A stretch of DNA of 64,000 bases from Hymenopus coronatus (lineage: Eukaryota > Arthropoda > Insecta > Mantodea > Hymenopodidae), in contig CM060900.1 in assembly GCA_030762935.1 (NCBI GenBank), positions 404,263,632 through 404,327,631 on the forward strand, written 5' to 3'. The position numbers and the translations under genes are program-made. A model generated the notes under the pieces. The model saw only the letters and a program-made list of their open reading frames with translations. It was not told the origin of the DNA and searched no databases. Shown piece after piece: positions 11,196 through 22,308 of this stretch. Positions within the stretch are counted from its first letter, which is position 1, and the number at the start of each line of letters is the position of its first letter.

Positions 11196-12895
11196 TTGTC
11201 TGCGTTATATGCACTGAGTTCAGGGTTTGTGAATATTCAACTCAGCTGGCAGTGGGTCGCGAAGCAGGCAGCCACGAGTCGAAAATAAAGCACTATATAA
11301 TGCAGTAAGATTTTCTGTAGAATAAGCATTGGATATGAAAGTAGTAGTCATTTTTCATTTATCTTTGTGTACAGAATCATCTCCAGGATGATCTCTACAC
11401 CAAATCCACCTGGTATGTGTGTATAAGCATTTTTAATGTTTCATAGAACTGCAGAGGCAGTGAATGAAATGGATATAATGAGCCCAGTGTTCACTGAGCT
11501 GAGAGTACCAGATATTTTTTATAAGGTAAAACCCTAGAATGAACCTTATCCAGGTACTCACGACAAAATATTTGGATTCAGACTCTCTAGCCTGAAGGGT
11601 AAACACACTATCCTCAAACCAAGGAAGTGGACAAATTCCCATTTATTTTATAAATTAATGTGGTCACTTGCAGTTGTGTATTTCCTACTCTAGCACCTGA
11701 CACCTGCACAAACTTCAAGGATTATTAAAGTTAACTTTTTCAGAACATTGTTGTATATTATGGTTCCCAGCTTTATCCCTTTGATACTGCTGTTTTGAGA
11801 AGTAGCAACTCACTATACAGTCCCTGCCCAGTCATTTTTCAATATACTGAAGGAAGGAATGTAAACTAAGATAGCGTAACAAGCAGAACATATTTAAATA
11901 AATTCAAATTTTCACAAACATATCAACTAGTAAAGTAATCATTAAGTCACATTGTTTATGAACCAGGTAGAAATTAAGTCACTACTATTATGGCAGTGAG
12001 ACAGTTGACACTGTTTTACCTTGACTAAACATTGTATTTTTGGCTTCAAATTTGACAATGCACTATGGAGATCACACGTGACATCTAATCAACAACATAG
12101 TTTTGTTTTAAATACATTCAAAGCTGAAAATCTTGACCCACAAAAATGCATGGGTGAATATAGCACAATAATGGTCATTGCAACTCTAGCTATTTGAAGA
12201 TAAAATGCAAGATGATTAATCAAAACTCTTTCAGATCTGAAGTTATCAAATTATATTTCGGTTTTGAACTACATGTCTACGGAGTCTTGCAAACTCTCTG
12301 GCAGTGCACCAATATCAACAGCAAAGGGATTTCTCGGAATTCTCTCACACATTGACATGACCATCCATGCAGAAGCTTGCAAGAAGAAAACAAACAAGGC
12401 AGGCAACAAGCCATCACTTTTAATTATATACGTGAACATTCTTCTTAAGATGTTAAAGTAATGTACAACTTTTCGAGCTTGTATCACTCCTGTTAATGTG
12501 AGTCAATGTTATACATGTTAATTACTTATAGAATCTGGAATAGATCATATCCAAGTAATCATGATGTTTTATGGAATGCATTAAGCACAAGATGTTGCCT
12601 GAAAAATGTCATATTACCCATTCACCCTCCCTTTATGGCTACCTCATATAGAGCAAACTAGCATAATGTTGAAGAGCAACATAGTCAAAAAACTGTTAAT
12701 GAAAAGATAACTAAATGCTGTGAATCATTAGGCTTTGCTCTTCAAAAATCCTTAGGCTACGTTTTGCAGCTTAGGGTCCACCAATGTTGGCAACACATGG
12801 ACAGCAGAAGCAATGTTCCCATATGGTGTGTATGTATGTGTGTGTGTCTATCTCTCTCTGTAGTATCTGCAGAAGGTAAGTGAAAATGTATGTAC
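11196..12895. other. TUSC2 intron 1, mostly featureless
   Basis: No RNA gene or clear repeat. One short minus-strand open frame (12269-12487) is listed separately. A short TG-rich run lies at about 12825-12846. Confidence 0.4.
12269..12487 (-). CDS. small hypothetical ORF with signal-like segment
   Basis: A 72-codon minus-strand open frame. From its internal Met (codon 17) it encodes a hydrophobic stretch (LLPALFVFFLQASAWMVM) followed by a polar tail with CERIPRNPFAVDIGALPES. The layout (signal peptide or membrane anchor plus a Pro-containing tail) is protein-like, but I recognise no family. It lies inside TUSC2 intron 1 on the same strand, with no matching splice evidence. It could be chance. 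Confidence 0.2.
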   Translation of the reverse strand: MIQARKVVHYFNILRRMFTYIIKSDGLLPALFVFFLQASAWMVMSMCERIPRNPFAVDIGALPESLQDSVDM

Positions 12896-13788
12896 TAAAT
12901 CCACTGACTTTAGTCTGGAACCGTCCTTATCCAAAACAGGCATATCTGCTTTGATCTCAAAGTCTTTGGGACTCCTTTTGGGGAGACCTGGAGTGTTGTG
13001 CAGATTTTTTCACTAATACCTTAGTCTCTGATTGTAAAAACAACTGTCCTCTCCTGCAGGGTGTAAGAGCAGTAGATTGGTTGAGTAGACCCCTTTTTAA
13101 GGGCCATCAAGCTAAAGACAGGTACGCTTTATAATGCATAAAGCCAAGAAGTGTCAGGCAACCTAGGACTCCTATAAGGAATCCCATAGATGGTATAAGA
13201 GAGATCAGGAGGACTTCCGAGGAACCTTTGAGGCACTTCTGTGAGAATATAGAGAAGCAATGGACTCTGCTCAATCCCAGAAATTGGTCTCAGGAGGTGG
13301 GGCCAAGCTGGCCTCTATGGAGGATCCTGCCGGTGTTAAGTCACAATCAGAGGGAATGACCCATACCTCCTTAAAATTGAAATTGAGTGTTATCTAGGGA
13401 TGCTCTTTAATTGCTGTGGTTCTCAGCATTCCATTCTATATTTGGCTTGAAAGACTGCTTAAATTTTCTCAGAGGCCTTTTTATCAGGCTTGAGGTTCTT
13501 TTACATGCAGTAAAGCTAGGACATAATACCAAGGGCTTTACTTTCCTTCCAAAGGAATCCATGCTAAGGATTTTTACACCCAAAACCCGTGATCATGGGA
13601 ACCAGAGGCTAGCATGTTACCCCTAGACCATAGAGGATGACCCATATATACTCAACATTATGTCTACTGGCCAGGAAAGTCCACAGAATCAGTGATCCAC
13701 CAGATCATGATTAGACTGGAAGAGCACTGGGTTGTGGAGACTAGCCATGGCAGCTTTTCTAGTCATTGAGGCTGCCTTTAGTCATATG
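12896..13788 (+). pseudogene. R1-like non-LTR retrotransposon, part 1 (linker and RT N-terminal half)
   Basis: Plus-strand LINE ORF2 debris. At about 12985-13330 are blocks typical of the endonuclease-RT linker (NCPLLQG, RAVDWLSRPLF, HRWYKREI, FCENIEKQW). At 13650-13745 is the pre-palm block (YVYWPGKSTESVIHQIMIR, then LEEHWVVE), and at 13750-13788 the palm A motif reads AAFLVIEAAFSHM. The first catalytic Asp (expected FLDIEGAF) is Val here. The frame stops exactly where the CGGBP1-like hAT begins and continues at 17574. The family call rests on motif similarity to R1-type LINEs with C-terminal RNase H. Confidence 0.75.
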
Positions 13789-14268
13789 TAGACTGTGGAT
13801 CTTTAGGTTAAAACCTATTTTCTTTTTGATAGGTATCTACAACAAAATATGTTCCATTTACATTTTATCCTTATACATGACTATTAAACCCAGTTTTGCC
13901 TATTTAGTCATTGGGAACTGTTTTGGCCTATTTTATGCTAAATCAATTAAATCTTAATTTAAATTTATTTTAAAGCAAAAGCTAATAGCATTGTTGGGCT
14001 GAAAAAAATCTAGAAAGGCCATGGAATGTTCACAGCAAGATAAAAATGTGTTTGGACACTTAACAGTGTACAACACTGTTCAAAGCAAAGTTCACCCTCT
14101 CTCCTTTTGACAATTGTGATGGACACGTCTGTTGTTTAAGGGTTGCTGATCACATAGCTAAAGGTGCTCTGTGACCATCAGCTTCAAAGAATGTTTTGCA
14201 CTTACAAAGCTACCATTTGGTTAGTTCAGTGGAAGTTATCAAGAGTATGAGTATAAAGTGACCAAAAG

Positions 14269-17157
14269 ATGCCTAAAATAGCTGCATCAAAATCTTCTTT
14301 AGTTCAACAGTGGTTGAAAGAGTTCCCATGTTTTACTTTGGATGGGAAAATTGTATTCTGCCAATCTTGTAATAAAGCGGTATGTATGTACGATTTATTA
14401 TTATTAATTTGTTGAATTGGGTGGAATACAAGTACATTAATTTTCATTCAAATCAGTGGAATAGCAAATTTAAATATATGAGGGCTGATCAACAAAGACC
14501 GAGACTGATTTTTTTTCACAGATGTTCATTATTCCAATTAAATGTTTACATGATCTTTTTCAAAGAAGTCCCCTCCTACTTCAATGCACTTTTTATAGCG
14601 TCTCTGCCAGTCCTTGAACACGTCTGCAGACCATTCTTTGTCAGGTCCTTGAGAATCGCCTCACTTTTTTTGAGCACTGCTTCAGAGTTCTCAAATCGAA
14701 TACCCCTAAGCTTTGCCTTTAGTGATGGGAATAAAAAAAAGTCACAGGGTGCCAGATCAGGGCTATAAGGTGGATGTGGTACACAGGTAATGTTGAATCG
14801 AGCCTGAAACTGCATGACTTGATTTGCGACATGAGGCCATGCACTGTCATGATGAAGTCATCACCCAGTCCGAGAAAGCTCTGGTCGTTTCTTTGCAATG
14901 TGCTTCCTCAGTGTAGCCAATACTGATGTGTAGTATGCTGCTGTAACAGTAATGTGAGAGGGAACTGCATGCTGGTAAATCATTCCATTACAGTAAAAAA
15001 ATGTGATCACCATCACTTTCCCTGCAGATGGAACAACTTTTGTCTTTTTTGGTGTTGGAGAACCTGGCGATTTCCACACTGTGCTGGCTTGTTTTCCTTC
15101 ATCATAATGATGCAGCCATGATTCATCACCGGTGATAATCGATTTAAAAAATGCATCCCCTCCATCAGCAAAGAGAAGCTGCACCTCACGGCTTGTCTCC
15201 TTTCCCACAGCTTTCTGTTCAGGAGTCAACAGACATGGCACCCAATGAGCACAAACTCGGGTCATATGGAGATGGTCATGCATAATTGTAAACACACTGC
15301 CATATGAAATTCTCAACACTTCACTGAGGTTACGTAATGTTATACGCTGATCCTCTTGGGCAATCACAGCAGCTGTGTTGATGTTGACTTCAGTCACAGC
15401 AGAAGCCGACACACCAGGCCCACCTTACTTAACTCTGACAAGTCGGCCTTCTTTGAAGTCCTTGAACCACCTAACACTGTTGCACGAGGTAGTACATCTT
15501 CACTGTATGCTTGCTTCAGCTTTTCATAAGTTTCGGTGGCCGTATGGTTCAAACGAAAACAGAATTTGATTGCGCTGTACTGCTCCTTTCGTGTCACCTC
15601 TATTGTCTGGTATGTGAAATGCACATAGGGTCTGCAAAATAGAGCATTACTACCAACCTACCGATATGAGAGTGCTGCCGCCTACCGACATTATACATAA
15701 AAACCTGCTCTTTTCAAATATTTATGTTACAGATACAAAACTATCACGGAAGCTACAGGAAAAAATCAATATCAGTCTTTGTTGATCAGCCCTTGTATAA
15801 AACTGTGTCTAACTTCTGTGGTTAGATGCCTCTTGACCCCTTAAATTTTACCTAATAGATGTTTTAGATGTTTATACTTAATACAGCTTCAAACAAAGGA
15901 AATCGTGGTGCAATTTTATCAGCAGCTTTTAAAGTGAATATAGTGTGTCCCAAAAGCACAATACTGCAAAGTTTATACTTTCTTTTAGGTTTAGAGTGAC
16001 AAGAAGTCTCATCTCTCTCAACACATGATGGGGGCATTACACAATAAAAGAGAAATGCAAGACAAAATCAAAACAAATGCTGCTAATCCAGACATCACCA
16101 GGGGAGGCAAATACAAATTATTTTATAGTGACTTGTGCAATGAGATGGTGGCAGCCAACATTCCATTTAGAAAACTTCAAAATGAAGCATTCAAGAAATT
16201 CTTAGAGAAGTAATGCAATCTGTCTGTTCTTTCTTGATTGTTGGTAAATTAGAACCAAGTTCACCCTGAAAGGCATTTCCAATATGCATGAAGCAACTTC
16301 AAAAAGCTAACAAAGGAACTATAGTAAACTTTATGAACAATCGATTGAAAATTTGATATCCATATAACATTGACAAAATGAGAGTACTTTCATTCATGGA
16401 TGCAGCAGCATCTTACATGATTGCAAATATGCAGGTCCTAAAATTGTTTTATCCAGCAATGGTACATGTGACTTGCCTGGCACATTATATAAACATGTGG
16501 CAGAGCAAATCAGATTGGAGTTCCCAGTGGTAAATAAATTGATTTCCACTCAATGAAAATTATTTCTGAAAGCACCAACCAGAGTTCAAGCTTTCCAAGA
16601 GCAATTGTCAGAAGTCCCTTTACCATGCGAACTGGTCCTAACTCATTGGGGTACATGGTTGACAGCAGCAGAGTACTATAGTCAGCATCTTCCACTGATA
16701 AAAAATGCTGTAATGAAGTTGGAGGATGATGTAGCATGTGTTACATTGGCAAAAAAACTATTGGAAAATTCTGACATTTTCTATAAGTTGGCCTATATTA
16801 GGTCTCATTTCACATTCCTTGTGGAGATTATTTCAAAACTGGAGAGACGAGGGAACCTCTTATATGAAAATGTCAGTTTAATTGAAGAAGTTAAGGACAA
16901 AATTAATAGTACACTGGGAGAAATCAGATAAGGTGAAGATAAAATTGCAGAATGTGCTCCAAAAGAATCCGGGTCTACCAGTTCTTTATGCAGCAGCAGA
17001 TATTCTCACTGGAAAAAGTAGTGAACTATACCACCCACTTTTAGTTCAATATGCAGTCATGTTGAAGTTTGCTTCAGTTACATCAGTTGACGTGGAACAT
17101 TCATTTTCCGCATTTAAACTAATTTTAAGTGACAAACAGCAGAGCTTCACCATGTAA
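14269..17157 (+). pseudogene. CGGBP1-like hAT transposase, two 5' exons plus decayed 3' part
   Basis: Exon 1 (14269-14379) starts MPKIAASKSSLVQQW and contains CQSC, the Cys pair of a BED zinc finger. A GTATGT donor (14380) and an AG acceptor (15993-15994) remove an intron. Exon 2 (15995-) continues in phase with SDKKSHLSQHMMGALHNK, supplying the His pair, then FYSDLCNEMVAANIPFRKLQ. After a stop at about 16213 the rest is frameshifted: AGKAIKVFYP-like debris at 16380-16540, then 16605-16931 (LVLTHWGTWLTAAEYY) and 16882-17157. The last ends with the hAT dimerisation motif SVDVEHSFSAFKLILSDKQQ. The family includes CGGBP1, a domesticated hAT-derived DNA-binding protein. Not functional. Confidence 0.8.
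14479..15795 (-). mobile_element. mariner element nested in the hAT intron
   Basis: A 1317-bp mariner with inverted ends (GGGCTGATCAACAAAGACCG at the left, reverse-complement match AGGGCTGATCAACAAAGACT at the right) and a TA duplication on both sides (14477-14478, 15796-15797). The transposase is on the minus strand. Its N-terminal part (15394-15624) contains KEQYSAIKFCFRLNHTATET, the core (14861-15412) contains ITGDESWLHHYDEGKQ, and the C-terminal part (14576-14815) contains HPPYSPDLAPCDFFLFPSLK. The second catalytic Asp survives in another frame (HDSAWPHVANQV, about 14820-14865). At least two frameshifts inactivate it. Its location inside an intron means the host hAT could have remained functional after insertion. 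Confidence 0.9.
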
Positions 17158-17573
17158 AATATGGAAAAAGTGCTTGGTATCTATTATGTGGTTAATGGTG
17201 GAGAAATGTGAAAATATAAAAACTAAGCAACACACACATACAAACTATAAAACCGAGTGTTTATATTACAGACTTTCTCAGTCATTGACTTCATTCACTC
17301 TTTTGATTTTGTGTTTTTTTAACATAGGTTAACCCAAAAGAGTTTTAATGATTGAAGTACCTATTTTATTTATTTTGTATGCATGATTCTATGACTCATA
17401 TAATTTTAGTAAGATATTAATAAAATGTTTGAACTGCTTTGACATTGATTTTCAAAGTAGCTTTAGAGCCTATTTTACAACCTATACAGCCTAAATAAGG
17501 TGTTGTAAGTACCTAATTTAGGCACCTAAAACTTAAGCCTTTAGGACCTAAAAATCTGTGGTCCAGTCACATG

Positions 17574-18030
17574 ACTGGATATTAGACGATTGTTGGGAAG
17601 ATCAGTTTGATTATCTCAGACTGGATCATAACCGCCTTGCAAGTTCATTAGGCGGTGGCAGCTTTGGGGAGCATTACCTTCAGAGGATCAGTAACCCAGG
17701 GCGTCCCCAAGGAGGAGTTTTGTCACCCACTTTGTGGTGCCTGGCAGAGGATGATATGCTGAACCAGCTCAACAAAAGGGAAATTAATGCTCAAGGCCAT
17801 GCGGACATCATCTGCCTTGTAGCAAATGGAAAATTCCCTAGCACAGTCTCGCAGCTCATTCAGGGCTCCTTGCTTGCTACAGAGGAATGGTGTATGGAGA
17901 CGGACTATCTATTAATCCAGACAAGACCCAGATCATGGTCTTTACAAGGAAATGGGCCCTGCCAGGATTGGTAGAGCCCCTATTGTTTGGGAAGAGATTG
18001 AAGTTATTTGATTTGGTCTAGTATCTAGAA
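17574..18030 (+). pseudogene. R1-like non-LTR retrotransposon, part 2 (RT palm)
   Basis: Continues the LINE frame of 12896-13788 directly after the hAT target duplication. It contains SLGGGSFGEHYLQRI, GRPQGGVLSPTLWCLAEDDM, and HADIICLVANGKFPS, where the catalytic YADD is degraded to HADI. It then has frameshifted sequence up to about LFDLV-YLE, where the ZBED5-like hAT starts. The catalytic site is destroyed and a stop is present, so it is inactive. Confidence 0.8.
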
Positions 18031-20407
18031 CAACGGTTCCCAACCGGTGTGCCCCGGCACCCTAGGGTGCCGTGTGATTGGCTAAGGGGTGCCGCGAGAT
18101 ATTGAGATAAACAAAAAAATACCTTCTATTGAAGCCTTAAGTCTTGTAAGGTCTTGAAATAAAATAAGTCAAATCAATTACTCTCATGTACGGCAGATGG
18201 TGATAGTGGTCGATTCATTTCAATAATTCAGTTATACTAGTATCCCACAGATGGCATTACAGCTATACCCTGCCGAACATTCCTGAGACTACTCGCTTCC
18301 TCATGAACATTCCTGAGACTTTGACAGATGAACATATAAAAGTGTACGCCACTTGGCGCTTTCAGTTGTCTTCCTCGCGTTGATTCACAGTGTTTAGCTA
18401 TGGATAAGTTCATTGTTAAACGTAAACGCCAGGACAGTGAAAGTGAACAGTCGGCTCCTACTGCTTGCTTTAAGAAGCCAAATCTAACAGTTTCTCCCAG
18501 ACCTTCGAATTCACCACATAAAGAAGACAAACGAAAGAAAAGAACATACCAGGACAGTTACTTAGCGTATGGACTTAAGTGGAATAACGAGGAAAACCCT
18601 ATCCCTGTGTGTTTAGTTGGTGGCGAAACATTTAGCAACGAGGCCATGGTACCTAGCAAACTGAAGCGACATCTTACAACAAAGCATCCTAGTGTGTCAC
18701 AGAAAAGTGTAATGTATTTTTCACATATATTAGAAGGGGAGAAGAAAACAGCTGTGCGAATGGTAAAGAGAATGACCATAGGTGATACTGCTCTTGAAGC
18801 CTCATTTAAAGTAGCAGAACTGATACCTAAAAAAAAGAAACCACATACTCTTGGAGAGGAAATCATTGGCCCTGCATGTCAAGTTATAGTTTCAACAATA
18901 CTTGGTGAAGGAGCAGCTAATCAAATTTCGAAAGTTCCTCTGTCCAACAACACAATCAGCCGCAGGATATCTGAAATGTCATGCAATATCAACAAACAAG
19001 TCATGGAGAAAATAAAAACTTATAGAACATTTGCTTTGCAAGTAGATGAGAGTCTCGATATTGGTGACAAACCGCAACTCCTTGGTTTTATCAGATATAT
19101 TGATGAAAAAGATATTAGTGAACCGTTTCTGTTCTGTAGACCGCTGGAGACTACAACCACAGGCCATGATATTTTCCTTTCTATTAATTCCTATCTCAAT
19201 GACCATGATCTTTCATGGAAAGACTGTTGTGGTATATGTACAGATGGTGCACCATCTATGTCTGGGAAAATTAAAGGTTTTACTGCCAGAGCTCTCAATG
19301 AAAATCCATCCATTACTATAACGCACTGTTTTCTGCACAGAGAGACATTAGTCGTGAAAGCGTGTAATGAAGATTTTGCTGAAGTGTTTAACCAAGTTGT
19401 GAAAATGGTGAACTATATGAAGTCTCGACCTTTAAAGTGCAGAATTTTTGAACAGTTATGTCGTGCAACGGATGCAGCTCATACCTCTTTGTTACTTCAC
19501 ACAGAAGTAAGGTGGTTGTTGCAGGGTCGTGTATTGGACCGGTTTCTCGAACCTAAAGAACAGCTAAAAACTTTTTTTAAGGATGAAAATCAAGACACAT
19601 TTCATGAGCTCTTACTAAGTGATTCTTGGTGTTTTGAACTGTCGTATCTGGCAGATATTTTTCATAAGCTGAATGAACTGAATGTTTCGATGCAGGGTCG
19701 ACATGAAACAATAATCTCCTCAACCAATAAAATGAAAGGTTTTAAAAGAAAACTTAGTTCTTGGAAGTCTGCAGTTCAAAAAGGAGATTTGTCGAACTTT
19801 CCATCTCTTCTTAATGTGGCAGGAGATAAAGATCTGGGTAAACTGAAAGACTGCATTTGTGATCACTTATCAGGATTGCAAGATGCAATAGATGCGTACT
19901 TTCCAACTATTTCCACTACAAATCTCGACTGGGTTGTCTCACCATTTGATTTCGTAGATAGTGCAGAGGAAATAGATTTCACTGCTTGCGAACAAGATGA
20001 ATTTATTGATCTTGCCACCACTGATTCCACACTCAAAGGCAAGTTCACCAAGAGTGAGGTGTCGGTGGCTAGTTTTTGGCTTCAACGGAGAGAGGAGTAC
20101 CCTAACCTAATGAAGAAAGCAATTAACGCACTTTTCAACATCCTATCTATGCGAGCAAGCCTTCTCTGCCTCTTGTTTCATGAAGTTGAGATCATTTGCA
20201 ATTATTTCTCTGCTCTGACTATATAATACCTTGCCACTTAACTATAAAAATGTAGGAGCAATGGTTATTACTGCCACAAAATAAAATAAACACTATTTAC
20301 TGCCCTCTCTGAAAACACAAAAGATGCGGAAGACTTTCAAAGCAGACTGTACAATGTTTTACTTGTAATTATGAGTAGGCAGTCACAAAGGTATCATATC
20401 GCAAATT
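18031..20407 (+). mobile_element. ZBED5/Buster-like hAT transposon (right end uncertain)
   Basis: The left end has a hAT-type terminal sequence, CAACGGTTCCCAACCGGTG, starting at 18031. About 370 bp of leader precede the transposase. I cannot find a matching right terminus next to the coding region. A good match (reverse complement CAGGGGTTCCCAACCTGG) lies at 22291-22308, beyond another LINE piece. No clear 8-bp duplication is visible for either pairing. The right limit given is where LINE sequence seems to resume. Confidence 0.6.
18400..20226 (+). CDS. ZBED5/Buster-like hAT transposase, nearly intact
   Basis: A 608-codon uninterrupted frame, long for this gene-poor window. A basic N-terminus (MDKFIVKRKRQ) is followed by a BED-type zinc finger (residues about 71-97, PVCLVGGETFSNEAMVPSKL then KRHLTTKH). 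Its second Cys is Gly (CLVG instead of CxxC), which should weaken DNA binding. The RNase H-like core has the first catalytic Asp in FALQVDESLDIGDKPQLLGF, the second in CGICTDGAPSMSG, and the conserved HTEVRWLLQGRVL block. The C-terminal dimerisation motif is out of frame: TSYLCEQAFSA can be read in the +1 frame at about 20126-20160, so the last 35 or so residues are aberrant. ZBED5 and its relatives are domesticated members of this family. This copy looks young but probably inactive. Confidence 0.85.
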   Translation: MDKFIVKRKRQDSESEQSAPTACFKKPNLTVSPRPSNSPHKEDKRKKRTYQDSYLAYGLKWNNEENPIPVCLVGGETFSNEAMVPSKLKRHLTTKHPSVSQKSVMYFSHILEGEKKTAVRMVKRMTIGDTALEASFKVAELIPKKKKPHTLGEEIIGPACQVIVSTILGEGAANQISKVPLSNNTISRRISEMSCNINKQVMEKIKTYRTFALQVDESLDIGDKPQLLGFIRYIDEKDISEPFLFCRPLETTTTGHDIFLSINSYLNDHDLSWKDCCGICTDGAPSMSGKIKGFTARALNENPSITITHCFLHRETLVVKACNEDFAEVFNQVVKMVNYMKSRPLKCRIFEQLCRATDAAHTSLLLHTEVRWLLQGRVLDRFLEPKEQLKTFFKDENQDTFHELLLSDSWCFELSYLADIFHKLNELNVSMQGRHETIISSTNKMKGFKRKLSSWKSAVQKGDLSNFPSLLNVAGDKDLGKLKDCICDHLSGLQDAIDAYFPTISTTNLDWVVSPFDFVDSAEEIDFTACEQDEFIDLATTDSTLKGKFTKSEVSVASFWLQRREEYPNLMKKAINALFNILSMRASLLCLLFHEVEIICNYFSALTI

Positions 20408-21945
20408 CAAATTAAGCTAGGCTTGGCAGCTAGGTTGGCAGTCAGGGTCATGATTACAGAAGTTTTGTACCTGCTATACACAAAGTTAAGGCCCACAATT
20501 CCTTGGGGGCATGTAGGACAGCTATTACACTGAGGTGGGTCTAAGATCGAGGATGGTCAGATGGCTGTATACTGCAGTCACAAGACCCTCATTATGCTAT
20601 GTAGCAGAAGGCAGCAGCTACTAGGCTGGATTTGCTGCACAAAAGATTGGTATATCTGATAACCATGGTGGTGCAGGCCACCCCACCATCTGCCTTTGAG
20701 TTTTGGTGGACCTCCCTCTCTGCATTTGTTTGTGAAGGAGGTTGCAAGGTGAATGCAAGGGTTCTGCACTATTGGGGCTGGAGTTTAAAACTACCTCATA
20801 AAGGACACTCACCAATTCTGAGTAGACTTCAGGAGAGGTGTCATATCTCCCTAATTGGCAGATGTCTTGAAGGGGGCTAGGAACATTTTTAGCCCAGCAT
20901 ATATGGTGATGTTTCCAACAAGGAAGGAATAGGACCCAGAGACTGGGTTTCCCCTGAAGGCTGGGAACTAGGCATGGTACACTTACATTTTGCACTTTGG
21001 GGACAGGATGGGGGGGCCTAGAACCAGGCTTGCTTTCCCCTTGGAAGGTTTGTTACTGTGTTCCAGGCTGATATACATGCCATCTTAGCCTGTGTCATGT
21101 ATGTTTATAAATATGCCAGGCAGATGAACCGACATTAATATCTACTCAGATAGTCAGGCAGCTTTGAAAGCCCTTACAGCAGTTAACACAACATCCAGAT
21201 TGGTGTGGGAATGCCAAAGGATGTTGGATAGACTTTGTTGGTATGTTACCCTCGTCTGGGTTCTGGGTCATGTGGGCATCAGAGGTAATGAGATGCTGGA
21301 CAGGCTGGCTAAACAGGGAGCATGTCTTGTGTTTGTAGAACCCAAACCCCTTTTTGGTGTGTCCCTCAGAAGACAAGTGTCAAGTACGAGATAACTCAGT
21401 TCACAGCTAGGGCTCATCTTGAGATTTGAAAAAGCAAATACTGCCACATAGGCCCATGATTTTATTCCTGGGCCAGGCAGCAAACTAGGTAAGGTTTTTT
21501 TGAACCTAACTAGAACCAGGCTCAAGAGTAGTTGTTGGCTATCTCACTGGACACAACACTCTAAGACGACAATCATGCATAATGGGACTTATTGAGGACC
21601 CCATGTGTAGGAAATACAGAATGAATTTTTAAACCTCCCAGCATATTTTACGAATGTGAGATATTCGCTTTTCACAGATATGTAACCTTGGGTTCCTTCT
21701 TTTTGGAAACCGGAGACATAAGACATCAGGGACATGGTCTGATTTATTGGCACCATCAGACTTAACTCAAGCCTAAATGTGAGGTCTCGAGAGAGGTTAC
21801 TCAGTTTTCATCATCAATCCATTGACACATGCTATGAGCAGTTACTGATATTTGTGTGTATTCCCAACACTTTTACAATAAAATACTAGGGCAGATGTGT
21901 GTAATTTAGTGATTCATGTCAACAGGAGTTCAATAAAAAAAGTTT
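20408..21945 (+). pseudogene. R1-like non-LTR retrotransposon, part 3 (RT thumb, RNase H, 3' UTR)
   Basis: Plus-strand LINE sequence with HKVKAHNSLGACRTAI (about 20470-20520), RMVRWLYTAVTRP (20545-20585) and an RNase H domain (21125-21370). The RNase H contains SDSQAALKALTAVNTTSRLV, WECQRMLDRL, and LGHVGIRGNEMLDRLAKQGA. Many stops are present. AATAAA-like signals (about 21875 and 21930) and a short A-run fit a 3' end near 21945. It starts roughly where part 2 breaks off, so it is probably the same element split by the ZBED5-like hAT. A separate 5'-truncated copy cannot be excluded. Confidence 0.7.
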
Positions 21946-22290
21946 TACCGTCTTACTTCCATACATGATCCACATTTGGTACCTTTGCAATTCTGCTATC
22001 AGAGCTACTTTGTAGTTATTGGCCTGTTATAGCCCAAGCTTTAAGCCATAGTTAGCCAAGGAATGTTTTTATAAGCAGAGGAGTGAAAACTGAAGAGCAA
22101 AGACGAGCCGAGGGATCTGTGAAGCTTAAGACCTCAACGATCCCAAAAAGACAAAATCTTGCCAATCTAACAGATTTCAAATCTGGACATGTAAATATTT
22201 TCACTCTTTCAAATCTGGATCCCCCTGGAAGTTTTACCGATTGTACTAATTCCAAATTGTTCTACACCACCTTAAGACTGTTATTTGCCC

Positions 22291-22308
22291 CCAGGTTGGG
22301 AACCCCTG
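22291..22308. repeat. orphan hAT right terminus
   Basis: CCAGGTTGGGAACCCCTG, the reverse complement of a hAT/Charlie-type end, closely matching the 18031 terminus. It may be the displaced right end of the ZBED5-like element or the end of another, otherwise unrecognisable copy. Confidence 0.55.

Larger units (their letters stand above)
13789..17565 (+). mobile_element. CGGBP1-like hAT transposon with 8-bp TSD
   Basis: A hAT element with a spliced BED-type transposase. Its ends are imperfect inverted repeats: the left starts TAGACTGTGGATCTTTAGG, and the right, read in reverse complement, starts TGGACCACAGATTTTTAGG; every mismatch is a transition. It is flanked by GTCATATG (13781-13788) and GTCACATG (17566-17573), an 8-bp target duplication with one change. 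Removing the element joins the R1-like LINE reading frame across the site. A mariner is nested in its intron. Confidence 0.85.
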
